From NCBI RefSeq assembly GCF_008304605.1, contig NZ_PIJY01000015.1, positions 1 to 44,029 on the forward strand: 44,029 nt of DNA, given 5' to 3'. Position numbers and translations under genes: made by a program. This DNA is from Oceanobacillus polygoni (lineage in GTDB: Bacteria; Bacillota; Bacilli; Bacillales; Amphibacillaceae). Below, in pieces: positions 23,536 to 32,931 of the stretch (the first letter of the stretch is position 1; every line of letters begins with the position of its first letter). The notes under the pieces were generated by a model, which did not search any database, was not told the DNA's origin, and was given only the letters and a program-made list of their open reading frames with translations.

Positions 23536-25491
23536 TTATTCCTCTTCTTCACTATCTTCTAACTTATAATTATAGTCATAATCAGTAGGATCAATTGGTT
23601 CCCACTCATCATTCGGTGTGTAATAACGAAGCAAGTCTCCGTTCAACACCCGGTCTGAAAGCTCCAACTCATGTAGAACTGTTTCACTTAATTCTTCCAT
23701 CTCTTCCGTTGGTTCTTCAATAACTTCCTTCGTTTCATTGTCATAATAAATACCATTTACTAAGCTGTATTCTTCCGTCATATAACCACCATTTCGGAAT
23801 GGCACATAGTCCTTATGATCCTCAGAAAACATATCCGTACCGAATAGAATGTAATCACGTGCATCAATTCCTAAAATATGCAGCAACGTTGGCATAACAT
23901 CAATTTGACCAGAATAGGTATGATTCGTACCTTGTCCCTCAACACCAGGAACTTTGATCATAAATGGTACACGCTGAAGCTCTGCATTTTTCAATGATGT
24001 AATTTCTTCACCTAGAATTTCTGACATCGCACGATTATGATTATCTGAGATACCATAATGGTCACCATAAATCATAATAATTGAATCCTCGTACAGACCT
24101 GATTCCTTCAAGTCATTAAAGAACTGTTCTAATGACTCATCCAAATAACGCGCTGTTTGGAAATAACGGTCTACCGAACCATCTCCGGTCTCAGCAGGTG
24201 CAATCGTTGCATCCTCTTCATCAATTAAATAAGGATGGTGGTGCGTTAATGTCATCATATGCGCATAAAATGGTTGTTCCATTTCTTCTAATAATGGCAT
24301 TGATTCTTCAAAGAACGGTTTATCCTTTAATCCGTAGTTGATAACCCGGTCTGGGCTCATATCATAAAAGATATCATAATAGAAATCATTAATACCGAGA
24401 TGCTTATACACTTCATCACGGTTCCAGAACGATTTACCATCCCCGTGGAATACTCCACTTGTATAGCCCTGTTCCTGTTCCATAATTGCCGGTAATGCTT
24501 GGTACGTATTTTTCCCTCGCGTCACAAAAGCAGACCCTTGCGGCAAGCCATAAAGTGACGTATCCATGATTAACTCGGCATCAGCCGTTTTTCCCTGTTC
24601 CGTTTGATGGAAAAAGTTATCAAAATACGTGAATCCTTGATTCTGATCGTTCACTAAGGAATTTAAGAACGGTGTAACCTCTTCCCCATGTAACTCAAAA
24701 TCTATTAAAAAGGATTGGAAGGACTCCAGATGAATTTTAATAATGTTCTTCCCTTCACCTTTTCCGAAATATGCTTCATTCGGTTCTGCATACTTGCTTT
24801 TCGTATAATTGTCTACTTCTGTAATATCACTACTATCAGCAAGCACACGTTGTGTCGATGTCTCAAAGCTTTGGATAGCATCATAAACCATAAAATTATA
24901 GGTACCCAAATACTTTACTAAATAGTTACGGTCAAACGTACGCTCTAGGAGCTGTGGACGATCTATCTCAGCTAATCCTAGATTAATAACAAATGCCATG
25001 ACACCAGCCATTAATACGATTAGCGGTTTTCGTAATTTTAGTCGCTCCATTGACCAATTCGTACGATTCTTCCAATACAATACAACCAATAAAATTAAGT
25101 CGAATGCATAGAGAATATCGCGCCATTCTACTAAACTCGCAATACTACCACCTAGACTACTAAAGTTACTTGTCTGCATCATCGTCGCAATCGTAATAAA
25201 GTCACTATTAAAGCGATAGAAAACGACATTCGCGTACAAGATAAAGGCTAAAAGGATATCTAACACAATAATCCATACTCCTGCTTTTCTACCAGAAGCA
25301 AAGAGTGCTAACCCCAAAACTAATAGTCCCGTACTTAACGGATTGAGAAATAATAAAAACTCTTGCATCGTACCACTAACACCAAGATTAAACTCTAGTT
25401 TATATATAAAATACGTTTTTATCCAAAATAGGAGTACAGCGATAGCGAAGAACCCCATCTTAGTAGATAATAATTTCTTCACATTGTTCAC
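23536..25491 (-). CDS. ltaS: LTA synthase family protein (polyglycerolphosphate synthase)
   Basis: Membrane enzyme that polymerises glycerol phosphate from phosphatidylglycerol to build lipoteichoic acid. 651 aa: five N-terminal transmembrane helices (to about residue 175), a linker, then an extracellular sulfatase-fold domain. Catalytic Thr and metal site landmarks are GQGKTADAE-like (EQGKTADAELIMDTSLYGLPQGSAFVTRG), YGDHYG and HGDGKSFWNRD. A probable signal-peptidase site lies near RVLA-DSS, as in S. aureus LtaS. The acidic C-terminal tail (DYDYNYKLEDSEEEE) is noteworthy. Bacilli often carry several paralogues (LtaS, YfnI, YqgS, YvgJ), and which one this is cannot be fixed here. Confidence 0.93.
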   Translation of the reverse strand: MNNVKKLLSTKMGFFAIAVLLFWIKTYFIYKLEFNLGVSGTMQEFLLFLNPLSTGLLVLGLALFASGRKAGVWIIVLDILLAFILYANVVFYRFNSDFITIATMMQTSNFSSLGGSIASLVEWRDILYAFDLILLVVLYWKNRTNWSMERLKLRKPLIVLMAGVMAFVINLGLAEIDRPQLLERTFDRNYLVKYLGTYNFMVYDAIQSFETSTQRVLADSSDITEVDNYTKSKYAEPNEAYFGKGEGKNIIKIHLESFQSFLIDFELHGEEVTPFLNSLVNDQNQGFTYFDNFFHQTEQGKTADAELIMDTSLYGLPQGSAFVTRGKNTYQALPAIMEQEQGYTSGVFHGDGKSFWNRDEVYKHLGINDFYYDIFYDMSPDRVINYGLKDKPFFEESMPLLEEMEQPFYAHMMTLTHHHPYLIDEEDATIAPAETGDGSVDRYFQTARYLDESLEQFFNDLKESGLYEDSIIMIYGDHYGISDNHNRAMSEILGEEITSLKNAELQRVPFMIKVPGVEGQGTNHTYSGQIDVMPTLLHILGIDARDYILFGTDMFSEDHKDYVPFRNGGYMTEEYSLVNGIYYDNETKEVIEEPTEEMEELSETVLHELELSDRVLNGDLLRYYTPNDEWEPIDPTDYDYNYKLEDSEEEE

Positions 25492-25606
25492 CTCAAAGTT
25501 TTATTAATTATTTGATACAAGCGTAGATTATACACCTTCATAATCCGTCTGTCAAAACTCAATACTATCCTACTAGGAATAAATATGTATAAGCATCCAA
25601 CGAAAG

Positions 25607-25643
25607 AAAGAACTCCAATGCAGCTTATGCATTGGAGTTCTTT
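25607..25643. terminator. Terminator of the M20 peptidase gene
   Basis: AAAGAACTCCAATGCA pairs perfectly with TGCATTGGAGTTCTTT around GCTTA; minus-strand tail TTTCTTTC. It lies just after the stop codon at 25647. Confidence 0.88.
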
Positions 25644-25646
25644 ATC

Positions 25647-26837
25647 CTATTTATTTTTTTCAAAATAACTACATACAACATGTCCAACTGCTTTTGCAGC
25701 AACTAGAATAGCGTCCTCATCAATATCAAACTTCGGATGATGGTTGAAATAAGGTTTCTCTACGCCTTTTGGTGTACATCCGATAAAGAAATAACAGCCA
25801 GGAATTTTCTCCAAATAATAAGCGAAGTCCTCAGACGGAGATAAAGGTGGATATTGTTTTACTTCTTTAATATCCTTGTCATTCGCGTTATTCAAGCTTT
25901 CGGCTACCAATTCTGTATACTCTAACGTATTGAACAGTGGCGGATAATCAGCATTATATTCTAATGTGCATGTCACTCCGAATTCCACTTCAAGCCCTTT
26001 TACAATCCGTCTAAATTCCTGCTCAATAATTTCCTGACTTTCTTTACTCATGTAACGAATATCACCTTCGAGCTCTACGCTATCTTTAATCACATTAAAT
26101 GTACCTTTGCCATCAAAGGATCCAACTGTGACAACTCCAGCATCCATTGGGTTCAATCTGCGACTAATAATGGTTTGAACAACCGTTACAAAGTGTGACC
26201 CAGCTACGATTGAATCATTAGCAGTATGCGGTGAGGAACCGTGACCACCAGTTCCCTGGATTTTCAACTTAAAGTAGGATCTACCATTAAATGTATAGCC
26301 ACTACGATAACCAACAACACCAGCAGGATCCATCGGTAATACGTGAATACCAAAAATCGCATCTAAATCATCTAGCTTACCCGAATCCATAATGCTTTTC
26401 GCACCACCTGGTGGAACCTCTTCAGCATGCTGATGAATAATTTTAATTGTCCCGTTTAACTCTTCTTTCAGCTGGATTAAACAATCAGCAAGAACAAGTA
26501 AGTATGCTGTATGGGCATCATGGCCACATGCATGCATCACTCCTTCATTTTTGGATTTAAATGGGACATCTGCCTCTTCCGTAATTGGAAGGGCATCAAA
26601 GTCCGCTCTGAGTCCGATTGTTTTTCCTGGTTTTCCACCTTTAATTGTTACAATAATCCCATAGCCATTGCCAACATTTGTCTCTACCTCTACATCTTTA
26701 CCTTGGTAAAAATCGGCAATATACTTAGCAGTTTTCTCTTCTTTAAAAGAAAGCTCTGGATTTTCATGTAAGTAACGACGAATTTCAACCATTTCATCTT
26801 TCCGTGCTTCTAACATTTCCATCAATTTACTTCTCAT
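25647..26837 (-). CDS. M20 family amidohydrolase / metallopeptidase
   Basis: 396-aa cytoplasmic zinc amidohydrolase of the M20D branch (N-acyl-L-amino acid, hippurate and IAA-conjugate hydrolases). Metal and catalytic landmarks: RADFDALPI, HACGHDAHTAYLL, HAEEVPPGGAK and the dimerisation-domain His in GGHGSSPH. Related B. subtilis proteins are YxeP and YkuR types. Its gene is 43 bp downstream of the NorB-like transporter gene on the same strand, so the pair may be co-transcribed. Confidence 0.88.
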   Translation of the reverse strand: MRSKLMEMLEARKDEMVEIRRYLHENPELSFKEEKTAKYIADFYQGKDVEVETNVGNGYGIIVTIKGGKPGKTIGLRADFDALPITEEADVPFKSKNEGVMHACGHDAHTAYLLVLADCLIQLKEELNGTIKIIHQHAEEVPPGGAKSIMDSGKLDDLDAIFGIHVLPMDPAGVVGYRSGYTFNGRSYFKLKIQGTGGHGSSPHTANDSIVAGSHFVTVVQTIISRRLNPMDAGVVTVGSFDGKGTFNVIKDSVELEGDIRYMSKESQEIIEQEFRRIVKGLEVEFGVTCTLEYNADYPPLFNTLEYTELVAESLNNANDKDIKEVKQYPPLSPSEDFAYYLEKIPGCYFFIGCTPKGVEKPYFNHHPKFDIDEDAILVAAKAVGHVVCSYFEKNK

Positions 26838-26880
26838 TACAACACTGCCTCCTTTTTTCCAATCAAAATGCTTTCAATCA

Positions 26881-28308
26881 TTACTGTTTTACGTCAGCTG
26901 GACGTACAGTTGACGATCTTACAGGGTCATCTTCATTTTCTCCTGCTTCTCTAGGAACTAACATGATAATTGAAATCAATGACAATACCGCAAAGATTAC
27001 ATTGACGATTATTCCTGATGATGCTGCTACTTCAACACTGCTTACTAATGTTATTGCACTGTATACCGTTGCTGAAATTGCTACACCAAATGCATTCCCA
27101 AGTGAGCTTGCCATTTTGTATACCCCGGAAGCTTCCCCAACTTTATTTGCTGGAGCATAGGATACAGCTGTGTCAGTTGAAGGTGTTGCATACATTCCTA
27201 AACCTAATCCAAATAGGATAAATCCGACGAACACAACAATTGTATACATTAGATCTGGTAAGAAAGTAAGTCCCATAACACCTACACCAATTAAGGTTAA
27301 AGTCGTTCCCCAAACCATTGGCTTTCTTGCGCCGGTTTTTTGCATGATTTTTTCACCTACACGAATCATACCAAGCACTGCTATAAGATACCCAATTGAA
27401 AGCATTCCAGATTGAAATGCTGAGAATCCTCGTCCAACCTGTACATATGTGTTCGCAACAACTAATGTACCGGCAACTGCATTTAATAAGAAGTTGGAAA
27501 TTGTTGCACCTGTATAGGCTTTGCTTTTAAACATTTTGAAATCAATAAGTGCATTATCACGTTTCGCTTCATACTTGATGAAAGCAATAACCCCGATAAC
27601 CGTTACGATTGCAAGTCCGATTGTTGCTAAACTTGTCCAACCTAATTCTGCACCTTGTGTAATAAATACATTCAATGCAAGCATCGTCACAATGAATATT
27701 CCTAAACCACCGAAGTCAAATTTGAATTTTCCAGTTGTTTCCGCTTTGCTTTCAGGTGTGTCTTTAATTAACCACATTGCGAGTACTGCAAAGACAATGG
27801 AGAAAACGAAAATCCATTTCCATCCCATCGATGTTGCGACAGCACCACCGAAGAACGAACAGAAACCTGAACCACCCCAAGAACCAATTGACCAATAGCT
27901 TAGTGCACGTTGACGATCTTCGCCTTCAAAGTACTCCTTCACTAATGCTATCGTTGCAGGCATAATCGCAGCTGCAGATAACCCTTGTAAAATACGACCT
28001 AGAATTAAGAGAAATGCTCCATTGGCTAACACAAGCAATAAAGAACCAATAATACTCAAGATTAAACCAACGTACGTAATTTTTTTACGACCAATTCGGT
28101 CCGCTAAACCTCCAGCTACTACAATAAACATACCAGAAAACAAAGCAGATAAACTAATTGCTACGTTAATTGCTCCTAATGAAACACCTAAATCCGATTG
28201 AACTGCTGGTACAATATTAACCATTGACTGGGCAAATAACCAAAATGTAATAACTCCAAATACAATCCCTGTAATCAATTTATTGGTGCCTTTGTAAGCT
28301 GTATCCAT
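26881..28308 (-). CDS. MFS multidrug efflux transporter, NorB-like (DHA2, 14 TM)
   Basis: 475 aa with about 14 transmembrane helices. The MFS motif A loop is GGLADRIGRKK and the antiporter motif C region is SYWSIGSWGGSGFCSFFGGAVATSMGW. The wording throughout (KLITGIVFGVITFWLFAQS, GRILQGLSAAAIMPAT, YATPSTDTA) closely follows S. aureus NorB/NorC, proton-driven pumps for quinolones, biocides and dyes. It is followed by an M20 hydrolase and preceded by an AraC regulator, which may control it. Substrate range unknown. Confidence 0.86.
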   Translation of the reverse strand: MDTAYKGTNKLITGIVFGVITFWLFAQSMVNIVPAVQSDLGVSLGAINVAISLSALFSGMFIVVAGGLADRIGRKKITYVGLILSIIGSLLLVLANGAFLLILGRILQGLSAAAIMPATIALVKEYFEGEDRQRALSYWSIGSWGGSGFCSFFGGAVATSMGWKWIFVFSIVFAVLAMWLIKDTPESKAETTGKFKFDFGGLGIFIVTMLALNVFITQGAELGWTSLATIGLAIVTVIGVIAFIKYEAKRDNALIDFKMFKSKAYTGATISNFLLNAVAGTLVVANTYVQVGRGFSAFQSGMLSIGYLIAVLGMIRVGEKIMQKTGARKPMVWGTTLTLIGVGVMGLTFLPDLMYTIVVFVGFILFGLGLGMYATPSTDTAVSYAPANKVGEASGVYKMASSLGNAFGVAISATVYSAITLVSSVEVAASSGIIVNVIFAVLSLISIIMLVPREAGENEDDPVRSSTVRPADVKQ

Positions 28309-28516
28309 TGTACAACCTCTCCTTTTTTAAAAAAATTATTTCATAATCATTAAACGTCATTCTTTCCTAATATGAACAAGTCATTACTGGATAATAATGC
28401 CTGCGGTCTTTCTTGAGCTCATCCTTACCACACTTTTAGTATAAGGAAATCCTTCATTACAAATAAGGCTTTTTTCACTATAATCACCATTAAAATATGT
28501 TCAATAATTCACATAA

Positions 28517-28550
28517 GAAAATAACGGTAAAAAAATAACCGTTATTTTTT
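28517..28550 (-). terminator. Terminator of the AraC-type regulator gene
   Basis: AAAATAACGGT and ACCGTTATTTT pair around an A-rich loop, with T runs on both sides, between 28308 and 28605. Confidence 0.8.
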
Positions 28551-28604
28551 GATATATATACAATTAGATAGGATGGCAGTAGCTACTATTATCACGATTG
28601 CTGC

Positions 28605-30944
28605 TTAATGAAAAGCTCTACGTATATCAAAGAAATGAATTGCATTTAATGACATGTAAGCGTACATGCTCCAATCACCATCAATCGTCTGATCAAATAA
28701 TTCAAGTGATGGTTTACTTGTTTCGTTTATATAGTTGATAACCTCTTCATCCATCCCGTATTTACTATTTAAGTCCCACCATTTCGTATAAAGCGCTCCA
28801 TGATCTTTATCAAAAACACGTTTACGAATCTGATAGTCCCCTGGCTCTATGCCCGAAATCGTCACTCGAATTTCCTTATTTAATTTTTTGAGGAACGTCT
28901 CTTCAATTGTAAAATGTGGATTCACATTATTAATATTCATTAAAACAAGCTGATAGCCACGATCATTTTTAGTCATGACATACTCTGAACCACGTGCAAT
29001 AATGTCACCATTTAATCTTTCAAAAAACTGCATCGCAAAATAAGCAGGACGTTTGCCACTAAAAAAGTGAAAGAGCTCCAGTCCTTCCATCCGAATTTTC
29101 CGATCTCGTCCTGACTTCTCATGTTGTTCTGTATTAATCCAAAAGCCTATTGAATCTACCTCATTCGCTAAATCTAAGGCATTTTTCAACACTAATGCGC
29201 CACGGAAAAACGTTCCATTCGTAAATCTCGTGTTTCCAGAGAGTGTGTTCCAGCTAATTAAGCTAATTGGCTGATTTCTCCCATGCTTCTTTAAATACGT
29301 CTTCACTTTAGCTGTTTTTTCCTTTATATACCCTTCTGCTAGTGAAAATCGATCATCTCCAAGCTCTTCAAAATCGATTATCTCGTTTTGATTTGCTTCA
29401 TACCCATAGAAATCGATCGGAAGTTTTTTCTCTATTAACCACGTATGACTCTTATTCGTTTTCTCTTCTTTATAGGAAAATGGCAAAAAGGCTCCTACCC
29501 TAACTTTGGGGACAAGCGTCTTAAGCGAACGATATAAATTTAAATAGACACGCTCAAGCTCACTCACACGGACAGCTGTTACAGATGGTTCATAAAACAT
29601 AAAGTACCATTTTTCAATATAAGAAGTCCCATACACATTTAAGCAATGCTTTATAAAATCTTGCAGCTCTCGTACGTAACTCTCTTCATCGCTAGAAATC
29701 TCAGCGTAATCAATACGAATAAACAGTCCTAAATCGTGCTTACGCAGAAAATTCAAGACAAAATCTGCATTGTAATACGGGGAAGTAGTCGCGATAATTT
29801 CATCCGTCTCTACCGGAGGAATAAACGTAGAACCACCAATTAATTTACGTACCGAAATATTTTCGAGGCCAATTTCCTTCTTCGCCATCAAAATTTGCAG
29901 TCTCACCCCTTCCTTTAACAGCTCACTTAACTCACCAATAGCGAGATTATGAATCGGCCTGTTAATTTTAGTTGGGCTAACCTCCCGTATATCAAGCTTT
30001 AATTCTTCAGCTTCCGTTTCTATACTAGTGAATGTCATATCACTATCCGTCAGTAACATTCCTAATTCACCGATAATAGATGATGATTGAATAATATCAA
30101 CTGCATCCTTTAGGTCATACGTTTTCATCGTGTCCATGCCAGTTTCCTGATTTTCTTCTCGGTATAATTTCGGAGTTTGTTTATACACTTCTTTAAAATA
30201 ATGCACAAATGACTTTACATTCGGAAATCCATTATTCATCGCGATATGAGATATGGAATCTGTCGTATACAGTAGTTCCTTTACGGAATGCTCCAGCCTA
30301 ATATTCATCATATAGCGATTGAAACCAGTCCCAACTTTCTGTTTAAAATAACGCGATAAATAACTGGACGATAAGTAAAACTTGTCGGCTACATCATCTA
30401 ACGTAATTTTTTGCTGATAATTTTCTTCCATATAATGAATGATGTGCCTTATTCGTTGATCCCCAGTATCAATCCGCTCCTGAATCCTCCCTTTTTGCTT
30501 AAAGCGTCGAATAAGAATGAGCAGGATTTCACTAATAAAAGATTGGAGCTCAATCCGATAGCTCTCTCCCCCTCGAAAGTAGGCAATCATTAGTTCAGCC
30601 AAAAGCTTACGAATCCGGTTAATGACAGCATCTTTTTCCATATCCACGTCGCCAGAAAAGCATTCAAAACGACTATTCGGATATGCCTCATAATGCTGCT
30701 GCATATATTGGTCGGAAATTTGTAGTAATAGTACATGATTTTGTTGACTGCCTTTCGCTTGATAAATCTGATTCCGATTAATTACGAGCACGTCTTTTTC
30801 TTGCAATTGATAAAATCGACTATTTGTTTCAACGGTCAACTCCCCGTGAATCACAAAAATAACTCCAATTCCTTGATTCATTTTTGGAGCTAAAAACTCA
30901 ATTTGCTGTAGATTTATAATAAAGTCCGTTAGCTGATTCTCCAT
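28605..30944 (-). CDS. AraC family regulator with C-terminal glycosidase-like domain, Rsp-like
   Basis: About 779 aa. An N-terminal cupin-like sensor (~150 residues) is followed by a double helix-turn-helix AraC domain (IRHIIHYMEENYQQKITLDDVADKFYLSSSYLSRYFKQKVG...FPNVKSFVHYFKEVYKQTPKLYR). A ~480-residue C-terminal region resembles GH39/beta-xylosidase folds. The same architecture occurs in S. aureus Rsp, a global virulence/surface regulator. Start at the ATG at 30944, with GGAGG 8 nt upstream; the frame begins 15 bp earlier. Probably binds DNA in the cytoplasm; the C-terminal part may be a ligand sensor rather than an enzyme. Confidence 0.8.
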   Translation of the reverse strand: MENQLTDFIINLQQIEFLAPKMNQGIGVIFVIHGELTVETNSRFYQLQEKDVLVINRNQIYQAKGSQQNHVLLLQISDQYMQQHYEAYPNSRFECFSGDVDMEKDAVINRIRKLLAELMIAYFRGGESYRIELQSFISEILLILIRRFKQKGRIQERIDTGDQRIRHIIHYMEENYQQKITLDDVADKFYLSSSYLSRYFKQKVGTGFNRYMMNIRLEHSVKELLYTTDSISHIAMNNGFPNVKSFVHYFKEVYKQTPKLYREENQETGMDTMKTYDLKDAVDIIQSSSIIGELGMLLTDSDMTFTSIETEAEELKLDIREVSPTKINRPIHNLAIGELSELLKEGVRLQILMAKKEIGLENISVRKLIGGSTFIPPVETDEIIATTSPYYNADFVLNFLRKHDLGLFIRIDYAEISSDEESYVRELQDFIKHCLNVYGTSYIEKWYFMFYEPSVTAVRVSELERVYLNLYRSLKTLVPKVRVGAFLPFSYKEEKTNKSHTWLIEKKLPIDFYGYEANQNEIIDFEELGDDRFSLAEGYIKEKTAKVKTYLKKHGRNQPISLISWNTLSGNTRFTNGTFFRGALVLKNALDLANEVDSIGFWINTEQHEKSGRDRKIRMEGLELFHFFSGKRPAYFAMQFFERLNGDIIARGSEYVMTKNDRGYQLVLMNINNVNPHFTIEETFLKKLNKEIRVTISGIEPGDYQIRKRVFDKDHGALYTKWWDLNSKYGMDEEVINYINETSKPSLELFDQTIDGDWSMYAYMSLNAIHFFDIRRAFH

Positions 30945-31064
30945 TTTACCTTCCTCCATTCCCTGACGATAACCACGATAACCATTGCTATTCCTATTAG
31001 TTTACATGTATTCGGAAAGGAGAATCAAGTTAGAATTGACGATGGAAGCACGATATGATAATGG

Positions 31065-31124
31065 TTGACTTTAATCATCACATTTTATATAATTATAATT
31101 AATTAAAGATATTTTAATTAATTA
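31065..31124 (+). promoter_or_regulatory. mhqR promoter with palindromic operator
   Basis: -35 TTGACT (31065-31070), 17-bp spacer, -10 TATAAT (31088-31093). A perfect 12-bp palindrome, TAATTAATTAAA-N5-TTTAATTAATTA (31096-31124), covers the transcription start. It is the obvious site for autorepression by the MarR-type regulator encoded next. The arms do not match the B. subtilis MhqR box as I remember it. Confidence 0.7.
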
Positions 31125-31167
31125 TTTCTGAATAACATATATCATATACGCTCTAGGAGGGAAAATA

Positions 31168-31599
31168 ATGAGTGAGAACCTATCATTAAAAGCTTATGTC
31201 GTATTAATGAAAGCATACAAATCGATTGAAGAACGAATTAAGAAGGATATTAGCAGTCACGGCATGCGTACTTCTGATTTTGCTATATTAGAAGCATTAT
31301 ACCACAAAGGCAGACAAACGATTCGCCAAATTTCAGAAGCTGTTCTTATCAACACCGGATCCATTACCTACGTTATCGATAAACTCGAAAACAAAGATCT
31401 GCTCGAACGTAGTAATTGTAAGGATGATCGTCGCGTTGTCTATATTCAACTGACAGATCAAGGACGCCAGTTGATGGAAGATATTTTTCCAAAGCATCAA
31501 AAGGTAATTGAAGATTTGTTTGTCGGTATTTCTGACGAAGAGAAAAAGACAATGATTCATGTGCTTAAAACTGTTGGCAAAAAAAGTGAAGAACAGTGA
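31168..31599 (+). CDS. mhqR: MarR family repressor, MhqR-like
   Basis: 143-aa winged-helix MarR protein: GMRTSDFAILEALYHKGRQTIRQISEAVLINTGSITYVIDKLENKDLLERSNCKDDRRVVYIQLTDQG. The wording closely follows B. subtilis MhqR (YkvE), a quinone- and catechol-responsive repressor of dioxygenases, hydrolases and azoreductases. Here it heads an operon with a flavin reductase and MhqD, which supports the assignment. ATG with CTAGGAGGG upstream. Confidence 0.88.
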   Translation: MSENLSLKAYVVLMKAYKSIEERIKKDISSHGMRTSDFAILEALYHKGRQTIRQISEAVLINTGSITYVIDKLENKDLLERSNCKDDRRVVYIQLTDQGRQLMEDIFPKHQKVIEDLFVGISDEEKKTMIHVLKTVGKKSEEQ

Positions 31600-31651
31600 T
31601 AACGAATTTAGATGTACTTATCAATTTTCATTTAGCCAAGGAGGATTGAAA

Positions 31652-32260
31652 TTGCTTTCCTTTGACCCACAAAACAATACAGAACGAGAAAATTATAAAT
31701 TGTTAACCGGCAGCATTATTCCAAGACCAATTGCATTTGTAACAAGTTTGGCACAGGATGGCACAATTAACGCGGCACCATTCAGTTATTTTAACGTTGT
31801 TTCGTCTAATCCGCCAATGCTTTCTGTTTCCATCCAGCGAAAAGATGGGCAGTTAAAGGATACAGCCCGGAATATTCTAGAAAATAAACAGTTTGTCGTG
31901 CATATTGTCGATGAGGACAACGTTGAAGCGATTAATAAAACAGCTGCAACACTTCCAGCGACAGAAAGTGAACTAGACCTTACGAACTTCACGCTTATTG
32001 ATAGTGAAACGATTGACGTATCAGGGGTTAAAGAAGCTAAGGTTCGATTTGAATGTACACTGGAACGAGCGATTGAGTTAGGCGATGGTGAATCGATTAA
32101 TACGGATCTTTTAATTGGAAAGGTCGTTCGATTTCATGTGGATGAACACATTTTTGAGTCGGGAAGAATTAACCAAGATAAATTAAAAGCTGTAAGTCGT
32201 TTAGCAGGAAGTAATTACGCAAAAACTGGCGCATTATTTTCACTAGAACGACCTAAATAG
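31652..32260 (+). CDS. Flavin reductase family protein (FMN-binding split barrel)
   Basis: About 202 aa of the flavoredoxin/YwrF type. The FMN site is in LTGSIIPRPIAFVTSLAQDGTINAAPFSYFNVVSSNPPMLSVSI, followed by KDTARNILENKQFVVHIV. It probably reduces flavin or a small quinoid substrate with NAD(P)H. The TTG at 31652 with AAGGAGG 7 nt upstream is preferred over longer in-frame starts that would overlap mhqR. Middle gene of the mhqR operon, 14 bp before mhqD. Confidence 0.85.
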   Translation: MLSFDPQNNTERENYKLLTGSIIPRPIAFVTSLAQDGTINAAPFSYFNVVSSNPPMLSVSIQRKDGQLKDTARNILENKQFVVHIVDEDNVEAINKTAATLPATESELDLTNFTLIDSETIDVSGVKEAKVRFECTLERAIELGDGESINTDLLIGKVVRFHVDEHIFESGRINQDKLKAVSRLAGSNYAKTGALFSLERPK

Positions 32261-32274
32261 GAGGAGTATGCCAA

Positions 32275-32874
32275 ATGAAACATATATTTAAAAAAGGAAG
32301 TAACCCTTCCAAACCGACATTGTTGTTGCTACACGGAACCGGGGGAACGGAACAGGATTTACTTCCACTTGCAGAGATTATCGATAAAGAAGCAAATGTA
32401 TTAAGTGTTCGTGGAAATATTCTCGAAAATGGAATGCCACGCTTTTTCAGAAGGTTAGCTGAAGGTGTTTTTGATGAAGAAGATCTTATTTTCCGAACAA
32501 CAGAGCTTAATGAATTTTTAGATGAAGCAGCAGTCAAATATGAATTTGATCGCAATCATATCGTGGCGATTGGCTATTCAAACGGAGCAAACATTGCAGC
32601 AAGCTTAATGTTCCATTACAAAGACGCATTAAATGCCGCCATTTTACATCATCCAATGGTTCCAAGAAGAGGAATTGATTTACCTGATCTTTCTGGCAAA
32701 CAAGTATTTATCGCCGCTGGAACAAATGACCCAATTTGTCCTGCACAAGAATCAGAAGACCTCCATTCTCTACTGGAATCTGCTGGTGCTAACGTAACAT
32801 TACACTGGGAAAACCACGGACATCAATTAACCATGACCGAAGTGAAAGCAGCAGCTAGTTGGTATAGTAACTAA
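32275..32874 (+). CDS. mhqD: Alpha/beta hydrolase, MhqD-like carboxylesterase
   Basis: 199-aa serine hydrolase of the phospholipase/carboxylesterase family: oxyanion segment LLLHGTGGTEQDLL, nucleophile elbow GYSNGAN, Asp in AGTNDPICP, catalytic His in NHGHQLT. It matches B. subtilis MhqD (YodD) through long stretches such as RFFKRLSEGVFDE-like and SNGANIAASL(L/M)FHYKD. MhqD belongs to the MhqR regulon for quinone detoxification. Last gene of the operon. Confidence 0.9.
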   Translation: MKHIFKKGSNPSKPTLLLLHGTGGTEQDLLPLAEIIDKEANVLSVRGNILENGMPRFFRRLAEGVFDEEDLIFRTTELNEFLDEAAVKYEFDRNHIVAIGYSNGANIAASLMFHYKDALNAAILHHPMVPRRGIDLPDLSGKQVFIAAGTNDPICPAQESEDLHSLLESAGANVTLHWENHGHQLTMTEVKAAASWYSN

Positions 32875-32879
32875 AAAGG

Positions 32880-32921
32880 AAAACACCGTCCGATGCTCTA
32901 TAAGCATGGGAACGGTGTTTT
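32880..32921 (+). terminator. Terminator of the mhqR operon
   Basis: AAAACACCGT pairs with ACGGTGTTTT, enclosing an inner ATGCT/AGCAT hairpin. It lies between the converging genes ending at 32874 and 32932. Confidence 0.85.
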
Positions 32922-32931
32922 ATTATACGTA

